This document shows positions 8,940 through 16,478 of a stretch of 64,000 nt of DNA, in pieces. Source of the stretch: Tolypothrix brevis GSE-NOS-MK-07-07A (lineage in GTDB: Bacteria > Cyanobacteriota > Cyanobacteriia > Cyanobacteriales > Nostocaceae); assembly GCA_019358985.1 (NCBI GenBank), contig JAHHIJ010000023.1, positions 1 through 64,000 on the forward strand, read 5' to 3'. The notes beneath the pieces are model-generated. The model was not told the DNA's origin. It made no database searches and saw nothing but the letters and a program-made list of their open reading frames with translations. How positions within the stretch are numbered: the stretch's first letter is position 1; each line of letters begins with the position of its first letter. Both the position numbers and the translations under genes were made by a program.

Positions 8940-9299
8940 TTAAAGTAAAAAAAAGAACTAATCATCAAATATATAGTACATAAAAACTATAGTCAATGGG
9001 GGCTAGAGTATAGCCATTTGTTGCACCTGAATAGCGATCGCATTCCCCAAGCAAAACCCCAAGTTGATGCGAGCGGCTAGTTTTTAGCTCACGTAGGTCA
9101 GCTCTGTACGCGCAACGCCACACCCTTCTAGGGTGTCGGATATAACCATAAATGAAACGCGATCGCCTTCAAATTAATATAAAATATTAGAAAAGTAAGT
9201 TAATAGGAAATAAAAACGAAAAGCGCTTTTGATGAACTGGCTGAATATAGACAATGCCTTGGTTTACCACCTGCTGGTAGTGAAACAGATAAATCAACG
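8940..9299. other. Divergent intergenic region between ParA-like gene and deaminase toxin
   Basis: No complete gene. It holds HIP1 sites, a hairpin at 9120-9136 (ACACCCT/AGGGTGT), and the left pair of flanking motifs GCGATCGCATTCCC (9034-9047) and GAAACGCGATCGCCT (9154-9168). From 9207 the toxin frame is already open without a usual start codon and encodes FDELAEYRQCLGLPPAG, which looks like leftover upstream toxin sequence. Confidence 0.7.
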
Positions 9300-9617
9300 A
9301 TGGCTAAACTAGAAATAGGTGGTCAAAGTTTCTTCGGCATCAACTCTAGTAGTAATCCTCAATCTCGACAAATAACTTTTAAAATCAATCCCATCAGTAA
9401 AACCCACGCGGAAGCTGATGCTTTTCAGCAAGCAGCGGATGCAAGCATTAGAGGTGGTAAAGCTCGTTTGATTGTGGATAGAGAACTTTGTGATGCTTGC
9501 GGTTTAAGAGGAGGTGTAAATTCTATGGCTTGGCAGTTAGGTATAGAAGAATTAGAAATTATTACTCCAAGTGGAAGTAAAAAAATTACGGTTAAACCCC
9601 CAAATAGAAGGAGGTAA
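9300..9617 (+). CDS. Deaminase-fold toxin domain (orphan C-terminal toxin module)
   Basis: A 105-residue protein resembling the C-terminal toxin domain of a polymorphic toxin of the nucleic-acid deaminase superfamily. The zinc and catalytic motif is H36-A-E38 (KTHAEADAFQQA), followed by the zinc-binding C64-D-A-C67 in ELCDACGLRGG. The core is complete up to the LEIITPSG strand. The frame is open for another 31 codons upstream (from 9207) with toxin-like sequence but no ATG or GTG. The window therefore holds a toxin tip without delivery domains, either displaced or truncated. The Imm1-type gene starts two bases after its stop. The substrate (DNA, RNA or free nucleotide) cannot be told from sequence. 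Confidence 0.72.
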   Translation: MAKLEIGGQSFFGINSSSNPQSRQITFKINPISKTHAEADAFQQAADASIRGGKARLIVDRELCDACGLRGGVNSMAWQLGIEELEIITPSGSKKITVKPPNRRR

Positions 9618-9619
9618 TA

Positions 9620-10036
9620 ATGTTTGTATTAGACCTATCAGTAGAAAAATGGGTTGGTAATAGAAATGAAGGGGATTTAATAGAAAACCCAAGTTGGCAT
9701 CAAATAGAAGCAGCTATCCGTGAATTAGATGGCAAGAGCAAAACTTTAGTAACATTAGGAACTGATGATGAAGCTTATATGAGTGTTGGAGGAGGTGAAT
9801 TGGGAAAATATGTTGTAAATGTGACTTTCGATAATATAAACTTTCATATCTTAGTTGATTCATCAAAACCCGATGAAATAGAAAAGTTAGTGGTTGGTGG
9901 ACAAGAAGGAAATTATCCACGTAAAATGTGTGTTGATTTGCTGTCCTGCCTGCTAGCTGCCAGAACATTTAGCGAATCAGGTAAACTTGATTCATTACTT
10001 TCTTGGGAAGAAGATAAGTTTTTAGTAATGGCATGA
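9620..10036 (+). CDS. Imm1-family immunity protein
   Basis: A 138-residue protein with the Imm1 pattern: ENPSWHQIEAAIRELDG, then LVTLGTDDEAYMSVGGG, YVVNVTFDN, a VVGGQEGNYPRKMCVD segment and a C-terminal AARTFSESGKLD...LSWEED. Imm1 proteins neutralise toxins of the deaminase superfamily encoded just upstream, which fits the preceding gene. The start is ATG two bases after the toxin stop, with GGAGG inside the end of the toxin gene, so the pair is translationally coupled. The reading frame is intact, suggesting selection to keep immunity even though the toxin lacks delivery domains. Acts in the cytoplasm. Confidence 0.8.
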   Translation: MFVLDLSVEKWVGNRNEGDLIENPSWHQIEAAIRELDGKSKTLVTLGTDDEAYMSVGGGELGKYVVNVTFDNINFHILVDSSKPDEIEKLVVGGQEGNYPRKMCVDLLSCLLAARTFSESGKLDSLLSWEEDKFLVMA

Positions 10037-10041
10037 TAAAA

Positions 10042-10087
10042 GCGATCGCATTCCCGTTTACATACACCAAAAGAAACGCGATCGCCT
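10042..10087. repeat. Right flanking motif pair of the toxin/immunity cassette
   Basis: GCGATCGCATTCCC (10042-10055) and GAAACGCGATCGCCT (10073-10087) repeat exactly the pair found at 9034-9047 and 9154-9168 on the other side of the cassette. Both contain HIP1 but match for several bases beyond it. Confidence 0.6.
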
Positions 10088-10104
10088 ATAATTTCACATA
10101 AATA

Positions 10105-11196
10105 TTAAACAATCATACTACTTTGACATAGATTATAGTTTGGCACTAATTCACGGTAAACGTTGAGTGTTTCTTTATTTACCCGTGCAGCGCTAAACCG
10201 CTCTAAATTTTGTTTCCCTTGGTGTTTCCATTTTTCCATTTCCCAAGGGTTACTAAGTAATTTCCTCATCGCAGTTGCGACAGCAAAGCTATTTTTAGCT
10301 GGCACCAAAACACCAGCTTGTCCATTATCTAAAGTCTCAGGAATGCCGTCTACATCGCTGGCAATAATAGCGCAACCAGCTTCCCGCGCTTCTGTGAGAA
10401 CCAAACCAAATGATTCGTGGTATGAAGCGAGGACGAAAATATCAGTTGCGAGCATATAGCGTTGCGGTTCGCTCTGGAAGCCTTCAAAATGAATGCGCGA
10501 GGCAAAAGGTGTATTTTGCACTTTTGCTTCAAACATTGCCCGATCTGGACCATCCCCGACCAAATATAGATGAGCATCGGGAAAGTCGGCAGCTATTATT
10601 ACAAAGCCATCGATTAACTCACCAACTCCTTTACGTTGATACATTCCTGCTACGGTGGCGATCGCCGGACGGTGTAGTGGTAGCGGCTGGTAGTCTAGAA
10701 TACTTCGATGCCGGGGACTACCCAATGTACCATTAGGGACGACTCGCAATTTTTTCTTCGGTATACCCCGACGTACCATCGAATCTGCGACTGCATTACT
10801 AACTGCAATTACGCGATCGGCTAACCCCATCAATACTGCACTACGCTGAAATTCATTATGTATAGTAGAAACTAAATGATATCCAAAGCCATTTTTAAAC
10901 AGTCCTCCGATCACGACTCCTGTCATCATATGTGCATGGACAATATCCGGCTGAAACTCTTGTATGATTTCGCGATAACGTCCAGCTGCTTTGATTAAAT
11001 TTAGCGGTGTTCTAGACTGATTTAATTGAAAGTGTTGACCGCCATAACTTGCTAATAATACCTCATATTCTCCGCCATCAGATGCCATTGCAACATCGTG
11101 ACCATCTTTTGCTTGCAAACAAGCCAGATCTACTGCCACATTAACAATGCCGTTACCGATTTTTTGTATATGATTAGTCAGATGTAATACACGCAT
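10105..11196 (-). CDS. Glycosyltransferase family 4
   Basis: A 363-residue GT-B glycosyltransferase of the GT4 type, transferring a sugar from an activated donor to a cell-surface glycan or lipid precursor at the cytoplasmic membrane face. The N-terminal Rossmann domain shows HLTNHIQKIGNGIVNVAVDL and VHAHMMTGVV. The C-terminal domain has ATVAGMYQRKGVGELIDGF and the donor-binding ASYHESFGLVLTEAREAG with the two glutamates of the EX7E motif. Length is typical. About 100 bases upstream on the same strand is a PIG-L deacetylase, so the two may act on one acetylated glycan. The acceptor is unknown. Confidence 0.9.
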   Translation of the reverse strand: MRVLHLTNHIQKIGNGIVNVAVDLACLQAKDGHDVAMASDGGEYEVLLASYGGQHFQLNQSRTPLNLIKAAGRYREIIQEFQPDIVHAHMMTGVVIGGLFKNGFGYHLVSTIHNEFQRSAVLMGLADRVIAVSNAVADSMVRRGIPKKKLRVVPNGTLGSPRHRSILDYQPLPLHRPAIATVAGMYQRKGVGELIDGFVIIAADFPDAHLYLVGDGPDRAMFEAKVQNTPFASRIHFEGFQSEPQRYMLATDIFVLASYHESFGLVLTEAREAGCAIIASDVDGIPETLDNGQAGVLVPAKNSFAVATAMRKLLSNPWEMEKWKHQGKQNLERFSAARVNKETLNVYRELVPNYNLCQSSMIV

Positions 11197-11295
11197 TTAA
11201 ATTACTCCACAGTGGTCGCTATTATTAAATTGATTAACTTTACGACTTGAGATGCAACCTCTGCTTAACTCTGAAAAATAAATAAGTTTCAGCTA

Positions 11296-12081
11296 CTAGG
11301 ATTCTACTTTGAAAAATATTTCATATGACCCTAAAAATCGCTTGATAAAGCCAGGAGGTAAACCTTCAAGTTGAGAAGAATATGAGGCGATCGCTCTCTT
11401 CTTTTTGTCTTGAACTGCTGCAATTGATAGTCGATAAGCATTTGCTATATCCTGCAATTTCAGCATAATAAATAGTGGCGCTCTCCAAAATAACCAGATG
11501 GCATACTCTAACAGTTCAACTTCGATTTTTGCTATGGCGATCGCTTCTTTGACTAAAGTATATGTAGCTTCATGATCTCGATGACAATCTTTTTGATGTG
11601 GAACGTAGATTTCCCCTGGTTTATACTTATGAAGCAGTTCAGCTATCTCCTCAATCGTCTGTTGTCGTTGCAATGCTTCTAAATGTGGCAATGTTCCATC
11701 TACTTTATCCAAAAAGTAGATTTCTGATGATTCAACTCCTAAAATACTTAATGCCGTTACTGCTTCTTGTTTACGAATTTGGATGATTTTATCTTTTATT
11801 TCCGAATCCTCGCTAACTGAACCCTGTCCATCCGTCAGAAAAGTTACTACTACTGGTATTCCCTGTTCCCTTTTTAAGGCAATCATTCCACCACAACCAA
11901 AAGTTTCATCATCTTGATGTGGAGAAAACACCATAGCTGATTTTTTGCTAAATGTTAGCGGCATACTTCCACGACGCAAAATCCACCCGAATAGTAAGCT
12001 GGCGTGGATATATTGCACTTGATAAAGCCAGGTATTTGGAAGTAATTTTTCTAATTGTTGGAGATTTTTTTTATAATTCAT
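11296..12081 (-). CDS. PIG-L/LmbE family deacetylase
   Basis: A 261-residue zinc-dependent N-acetylglucosamine deacetylase-like protein. The metal-binding motif PHQDDETFGCGG and the downstream HQKDCHRDHEAT are both present. Such enzymes remove N-acetyl groups from sugar-containing lipids or secondary metabolites. I chose ATG 12081 (MNYKKNLQQLEKL). An upstream TTG at 12114 would add 11 residues. A C-terminal hydrophobic stretch (AIWLFWRAPLFIMLKL) may associate with the membrane. It is transcribed in the same direction as the following glycosyltransferase, suggesting a shared role in envelope glycan synthesis. Confidence 0.87.
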   Translation of the reverse strand: MNYKKNLQQLEKLLPNTWLYQVQYIHASLLFGWILRRGSMPLTFSKKSAMVFSPHQDDETFGCGGMIALKREQGIPVVVTFLTDGQGSVSEDSEIKDKIIQIRKQEAVTALSILGVESSEIYFLDKVDGTLPHLEALQRQQTIEEIAELLHKYKPGEIYVPHQKDCHRDHEATYTLVKEAIAIAKIEVELLEYAIWLFWRAPLFIMLKLQDIANAYRLSIAAVQDKKKRAIASYSSQLEGLPPGFIKRFLGSYEIFFKVES

Positions 12082-12223
12082 ACTCACTTTTTTACTAAAT
12101 ATATTTGTAGACAATTTTTTGGGAGATTTTTCTTTATTTAATGCATATTTTTTGGAGTTTTATGGATCTTCAGTACCTCTTGTGCTGAACTAAAAATTCA
12201 GGATCAAAACTTGATTTTAAAAT

Positions 12224-12334
12224 CTAGTAGAGCATCCTTGACGATTGCCGGATAAATTTTGCCATTAATCATTGAAAACGTCTTCGCAAAACTTGAAAAC
12301 CTCTATCCGGTGATCGACGATTAAGGTCTACTAG
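12224..12334. repeat. Long imperfect inverted repeat (111 bases)
   Basis: The arms at 12224-12254 and 12304-12334 are each 31 bases. They begin and end with CTAGTAGA/TCTACTAG, and their inner ends are CCGGATA/TATCCGG, with CGAT-containing middle parts that partly pair. The loop is 49 bases. It could be a MITE-like element or a structured RNA. Confidence 0.65.
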
Positions 12335-12658
12335 GTTAGAAGCCTAAATATCCTACATAAACATAATTTTCTCATACTAACGACTGCTCTTGTTCTCTCC
12401 CAAGGGCTTCAAGCTTTTTAGCAGACCTTCGTAATGAAGAACTACTTTTATTTATTGCTATTACATAATACCAGGTTTCTTAATAATACTTTCATGTTTT
12501 TATTTTTGTTCAACAAAACATTGAAATTTAACAATCAATTTACCTATTGTTAACTTTTCAAGAACATATAAGCAGTAAACCAAGCAATGTTAGTTATTTG
12601 CTTGATAATTGATTTAGCTTTAATTATTCAGATGAAATTTTCCGTGTATACAAAGTTT

Positions 12659-12708
12659 TAGGACTTACGTGAGCAAAATTTTTCATTCTTGTCAATGCGT
12701 AAGTCCTA
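12659..12708. repeat. Mini-element with AGGACTTACG ends
   Basis: A 50-base element bounded by TAGGACTTACG and CGTAAGTCCTA, the same ends as the 118-127 base elements at 28669 and 53719. The internal sequence is unrelated, so it is probably an internally deleted copy. Confidence 0.75.
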
Positions 12709-12925
12709 ACATCTAGAAAACTTTTTTTCACCACTCAATTTTACCTAGGTTAAGATTCTATTAACGTTCAAGAGTACATACATCCAATTACAAGAATTGA
12801 TGTTTCAACTAGCTCTAAGATTTATTATACCAGTATATACACATGTAATAATCAGATTGTCATAATTTTCTTGGTCGTCTTTACAAAATCTTTATTGAAT
12901 CGACACAAGTGTTTCAATTTGATTT

Positions 12926-13369
12926 TTATTGTTGAATATGAAATTCCACGCCAGCTAAAATCAAATTAATTGCTTGTTGAGTGTATTGCTCAATCATTTC
13001 TGGACTTCGCAAGTCTAAATCCGGTTTTGCATACTTAAGATTTTCGTAAGCATCGAAGTAAAAAGTACAAACTGCGGCAATATGAATTGCGGTTATAAAA
13101 GGATCAACTGGACGAAAGCAACCTTCCGCCATACCACGTTCTAAAATATTAATAACTTGCTCGAAACCTTCTTGCCAGTTTGTCTGTTTGTAAAACTTGC
13201 CTTGATTTTGATTCGCTTCTTGAAATAAAATCATGCCTAAGTGAGGATGCTGAACTCTATAAGCAATAGCTGCTTGAATAACCTGCTTTAAAGCTTCTTG
13301 GGCTGGCAAATTATCTAATTTGAATGAAATAGCTGCCAAGTATGACTTTATTGGACATACAGCAGACAC
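12926..13369 (-). pseudogene. TetR-family regulator lacking its DNA-binding domain
   Basis: 147 residues matching only the C-terminal ligand-binding part of a TetR/AcrR regulator (AYRVQHPHLGMILFQEA, ILERGMAEGCFRPVDP, IHIAAVCTFYFDAY). The roughly 50-residue N-terminal HTH is absent. The remaining 5' end overlaps, by 50 bases on the opposite strand, the 5' end of a Rieske oxygenase fragment that also lacks its N-terminus. Such regulators are often transcribed divergently from the gene they control. The simplest reading is one deletion that removed both 5' ends and the promoter region between them. It is unlikely to bind DNA. Confidence 0.78.
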
Positions 13370-13931
13370 TAGCGTGAAGACAGACTTGCTGACTATGCTG
13401 CTAAATATGCACGATTATAACCATCAAAATGGTACGCATCGACCTTTATTTAAAATTGAAGAAGTACAATTTGAGAAGTTTATCGACAATGGGCATCAGT
13501 CGCACGCTTTTTACGATATGCCCACAGCACGTACAAGTTTCAGAGAAAAAATCAGCAATCCTGATTTAATGTTATTACCAAAAGTACTGAAAGCGCACTT
13601 GGAAAATTACTTTCCATCTTTAATAATTTTTCATGGGGAAACTGCATTCGGGAAAGTTGCTCAATGTCATTTGTTTATCCCAGAATACCAGATGCGAACA
13701 CGCACTTATGTATTGATGTTTGGGCAAGCAAAACATCCGGCATTTAAAGTATTGGGTAACAAGTTTCTCAACTTTGCCAGAGTTGTTGTTGAACAAGATG
13801 CAGATATTTTAGGGAAGATTTATCCAAATACTCCACAAAAAATTAAGCTGAATAATGAAGTGGGGATGGATTGGGTAAGACGCAATTTTGCTAGTTTTCC
13901 CGAAACTGTGGAACCGAATTTTTCTAAGTAA
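13320..13931 (+). pseudogene. Rieske-type oxygenase, C-terminal fragment
   Basis: 203 residues resembling the C-terminal catalytic half of a Rieske [2Fe-2S] oxygenase of the pheophorbide a oxygenase-like group. Visible segments are FEKFIDNGHQSHAFYD, FGKVAQCHLFIPEYQMRTR, HPAFKVLGNKFLNFARVVVEQD and NNEVGMDWVRRNFASFP. The N-terminal Rieske domain with its Cys-His pairs is missing, and the first 18 residues are out-of-frame sequence shared with the TetR remnant. The true homologous part begins near residue 18-30. The fragment cannot bind the Rieske cluster and should be inactive. Confidence 0.72.
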
Positions 13932-14269
13932 TTATCGCAATATTCGCATCAAGGTTAAATGTGTAACCTTTGGTCGTAGTTTTATTTTCAGGATAATGGG
14001 CGATCGCATGGTAGTTGCATTTTAGTTGCACTCAAGCAAATTATAAAGGCGATCGCCTTTATAGCATCTGTAAATATACCATATAACTAACATCAAATAA
14101 CACTTTATTGAAAAAATATATTTTTATCGCGATTATGAAGTAATTGTAAAAATTGCTGATTAAGTATATATAACTATCAAAAAAATAATTTTTATCATGT
14201 TACTATGCCTGAGGTTAATGCTTGTTTTGTCAAGTTATCAAAATCGTTAGCTTAGTTTTGGAGGTAGGA
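13932..14269. other. Intergenic region with HIP1-centred palindrome
   Basis: No gene seen. The only notable item is a perfect 22-base palindrome at 14042-14063, TATAAAGGCGA followed by its complement, centred on HIP1. Confidence 0.6.
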
Positions 14270-15775
14270 GTGCATTTTATTAAAAATAAAGATAAAAACA
14301 AGAGTACTACACTAAAGGAAAAATTAAATTTTTTCAGATTAAAAACGATAGATTTTTCTGCCGTTAGAGGTGATGTTTTAGCAGGGATGACTGTATCATT
14401 AGCATTGATTCCAGAATCTCTGGCTTTTGCTGCTATAGCTAAAGTTGAGCCAATGGTAGCTTTATATGCTTCCTTTTGTATAGCCATCGTTATTTCCCTG
14501 TTTGGTGGAAGACCGGCGATGATTTCCGCTGCAACTGGTTCCATGGCATTACTGATGACATCATTAGTAGAAAAACATGGAGTTGAGTATTTATTTGCAG
14601 CCACTATTTTAACTGGGATAGTGCAATTTCTGATGGGGGTTGGCAAGTTAAGCAAATTTTTTAGTTTTATTCCCCAATCAGTTATAGCAGGCTTTATTAA
14701 TGCCCTGGGCATATTAATATTTGTAGCTCAAATTAAACAATTTGCTGGAGAACCTTGGCAAATGTATTTGATGGTAGCAGCTACATTGGCAATCATCTAT
14801 CTTTTCCCTCGTATTACCAAAATTGTACCATCACCGTTAGTTGCAATTGTAATTATGACAATCGTGGCAATGGCTACAAAACTAAATGTTCGGAGAGTCG
14901 GAGATATTGGGAATATTACAGGTACGCTGCCATCGTTTCATTTGCCACATATTGACTTTTCTTTAGAAAGCTTTTGGATTATTTTGCCTTACTCATTAAC
15001 GCTCTCGATAGTCGGTCTTTTAGAATCCTTATTAACAGCAGATTTACTCAATGAGTTAACAGAAACCAAGAGTTCTAAAAATCGAGAAGTCAAAGGTCAG
15101 GGGATTGCCAACATAGTCACAGGCTTTTTTGGTGGAATGGCTGGTTGTGGGATGGTTGGACAATCAATTATTAATATTAGGTCTGGAGGCAAAGGGCGTT
15201 TATCAACTTTTGTATCTGGTGCTTTTTTATTAACTTTAATATTTGTTTTTCGAGATGTCGTCAAACAGATACCGATGGCAGTATTAATTGGTATCATGAT
15301 TATGGTGGCTTTTGAAACCTTTAGTTGGAAATCATTGCAACAGTTAAGAAAAATGCCGCTGAGTGATGCAATTGTGATGCCTGTAACGGTGGCGATCGCT
15401 CTCTTGACTAATGACCTTGCTCAAGGTGTTTTGATTGGCTTAATTATTAGCACTTTTATTTTCGCTTGGAAAGCAGCCCAAATCAAAGTAGTAAAATCAT
15501 TGGATGAATATGGGGCGAAAATATATACAATATCGGGACAACTTTTCTTTGGTTCAATCACGAACTTTATCGAGTTCTTTAACTATGCTGAAGATCCGGA
15601 CAAAGTTATTATTGACTTTCATCATGCTCATGTATGGGATCATGCCGCTGTCACTGCAATTTCTCAAGTAGTTGCTCGATATAAAAAATTAGATAAGCAT
15701 GTAATTATTGTTGGGATGAACCAAGAAAGTCAGTCATTTATGAGTCAGCTAGGATCGGAAGAATTTGTGAATTGA
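14270..15775 (+). CDS. SulP family anion transporter with STAS domain
   Basis: A 501-residue inner-membrane transporter of the SulP (SLC26-like) family, which carries sulfate, bicarbonate or other anions. The N-terminal signature GDVLAGMTVSLALIPESLAF is followed by about 12 hydrophobic segments (for example VAIVIMTIVAMATKL). A C-terminal STAS domain contains DFHHAHVWDHAAVTAIS. I prefer the GTG at 14270, preceded five bases away by GGAGG. The frame itself extends upstream to 14222. Some cyanobacterial members (BicA) are bicarbonate transporters, but the substrate cannot be assigned here. It stands alone between a pseudogene and the convergent pgsA. Confidence 0.9.
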   Translation: MHFIKNKDKNKSTTLKEKLNFFRLKTIDFSAVRGDVLAGMTVSLALIPESLAFAAIAKVEPMVALYASFCIAIVISLFGGRPAMISAATGSMALLMTSLVEKHGVEYLFAATILTGIVQFLMGVGKLSKFFSFIPQSVIAGFINALGILIFVAQIKQFAGEPWQMYLMVAATLAIIYLFPRITKIVPSPLVAIVIMTIVAMATKLNVRRVGDIGNITGTLPSFHLPHIDFSLESFWIILPYSLTLSIVGLLESLLTADLLNELTETKSSKNREVKGQGIANIVTGFFGGMAGCGMVGQSIINIRSGGKGRLSTFVSGAFLLTLIFVFRDVVKQIPMAVLIGIMIMVAFETFSWKSLQQLRKMPLSDAIVMPVTVAIALLTNDLAQGVLIGLIISTFIFAWKAAQIKVVKSLDEYGAKIYTISGQLFFGSITNFIEFFNYAEDPDKVIIDFHHAHVWDHAAVTAISQVVARYKKLDKHVIIVGMNQESQSFMSQLGSEEFVN

Positions 15776-15786
15776 GAATGTAGCCA

Positions 15787-16308
15787 TTAGTCATTTAGGG
15801 TGCTGCTTTTTTGCGGTAAAAGATAAATTGCCCCAGAAATTAACGTCAAAGCAACAGAAAGCCAAAATGCAACTAGGGTAGGCATCTGCCAGACTTGAGG
15901 CAGGGGTGCTATTAAAAGTGCGATCGCTACTATCTGACTCACAGTTTTCAGCTTACCCCAAATATTCGCCCCAGTAATTGTAGTTTGATTAACTCGCCAG
16001 CCAGCGATGGCTAACTCTCGTCCTAAAATTAAAAATACTCCCCAAGCGGGAACTCGTCCTAACTCAATCAAAACCAGTAACGGTGCCAATACCAGCAATT
16101 TGTCTACCAACGGATCGAGAAATTTACCTAACTCACTAATTTGGTTAAGTTTCCGCGCTAAATAGCCATCTAACCAATCAGTCAGCGCAGCAACGAGAAA
16201 AATCGCCAAACACACCCATCTCAATTGAGGAGTAGGATCATACAAACCATAAAGCAAAAATGGTATACCCACAAGGCGGGAAAAAGTAATCCAATTTGGT
16301 AGAGTCAT
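15787..16308 (-). CDS. pgsA: CDP-diacylglycerol-glycerol-3-phosphate 3-phosphatidyltransferase
   Basis: A 173-residue integral membrane enzyme that makes phosphatidylglycerol phosphate from CDP-diacylglycerol and glycerol 3-phosphate. Phosphatidylglycerol is essential for cyanobacterial photosynthetic membranes. The CDP-alcohol phosphatidyltransferase motif D-X2-D-G-X2-A-R-X8-G-X3-D-X3-D is complete at residues 44-69 (D44, D47, G48, A51, R52, G61, D65, D69). Four or five hydrophobic segments flank it. The N-terminal LPNWITFSRLVGIP is characteristic of PgsA. The gene is full length and convergent with the SulP gene, 11 bases away. Paralogs in cyanobacteria exist, so the symbol is probable rather than certain. 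Confidence 0.92.
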   Translation of the reverse strand: MTLPNWITFSRLVGIPFLLYGLYDPTPQLRWVCLAIFLVAALTDWLDGYLARKLNQISELGKFLDPLVDKLLVLAPLLVLIELGRVPAWGVFLILGRELAIAGWRVNQTTITGANIWGKLKTVSQIVAIALLIAPLPQVWQMPTLVAFWLSVALTLISGAIYLLPQKSSTLND

Positions 16309-16400
16309 CTGAAGGATGAAGTATGAAAAAGGAAAGAATATACTTCAGTTTTAACTGTAATATGTGTTGTCGCGGTACGGGCAACGCACCATCAAAAATA

Positions 16401-16454
16401 TAGGACTTACGCAAAACATAACGCGCATTAGCGGTAATTCATGAATTACCGCTA
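16401..16454. repeat. Solo AGGACTTACGCA end and 26-base perfect palindrome
   Basis: TAGGACTTACGCA at 16401-16413 matches the ends of the elements at 28669 and 53719, but no opposite end is found nearby. At 16429-16454 a perfect palindrome reads TAGCGGTAATTCA and then its complement. It lies 25 bases beyond the orthocaspase stop and could act as a terminator on either strand. Confidence 0.65.
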
Positions 16455-16478
16455 CGCAAGAATGCGGGTGATTTGCGA

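Larger units (their letters stand above)
12115..12925. other. Long AT-rich intergenic region
   Basis: About 810 bases without a supported gene. It contains the long imperfect inverted repeat at 12224-12334 and a 50-base mini-element at 12659-12708. The rest is AT-rich and unremarkable. Confidence 0.75.

Noticed and set aside
14042-14063. Terminator for the Rieske remnant
   Set aside because: The palindrome is perfect but AT-rich outside HIP1 and has no T-run, so termination is not supported.
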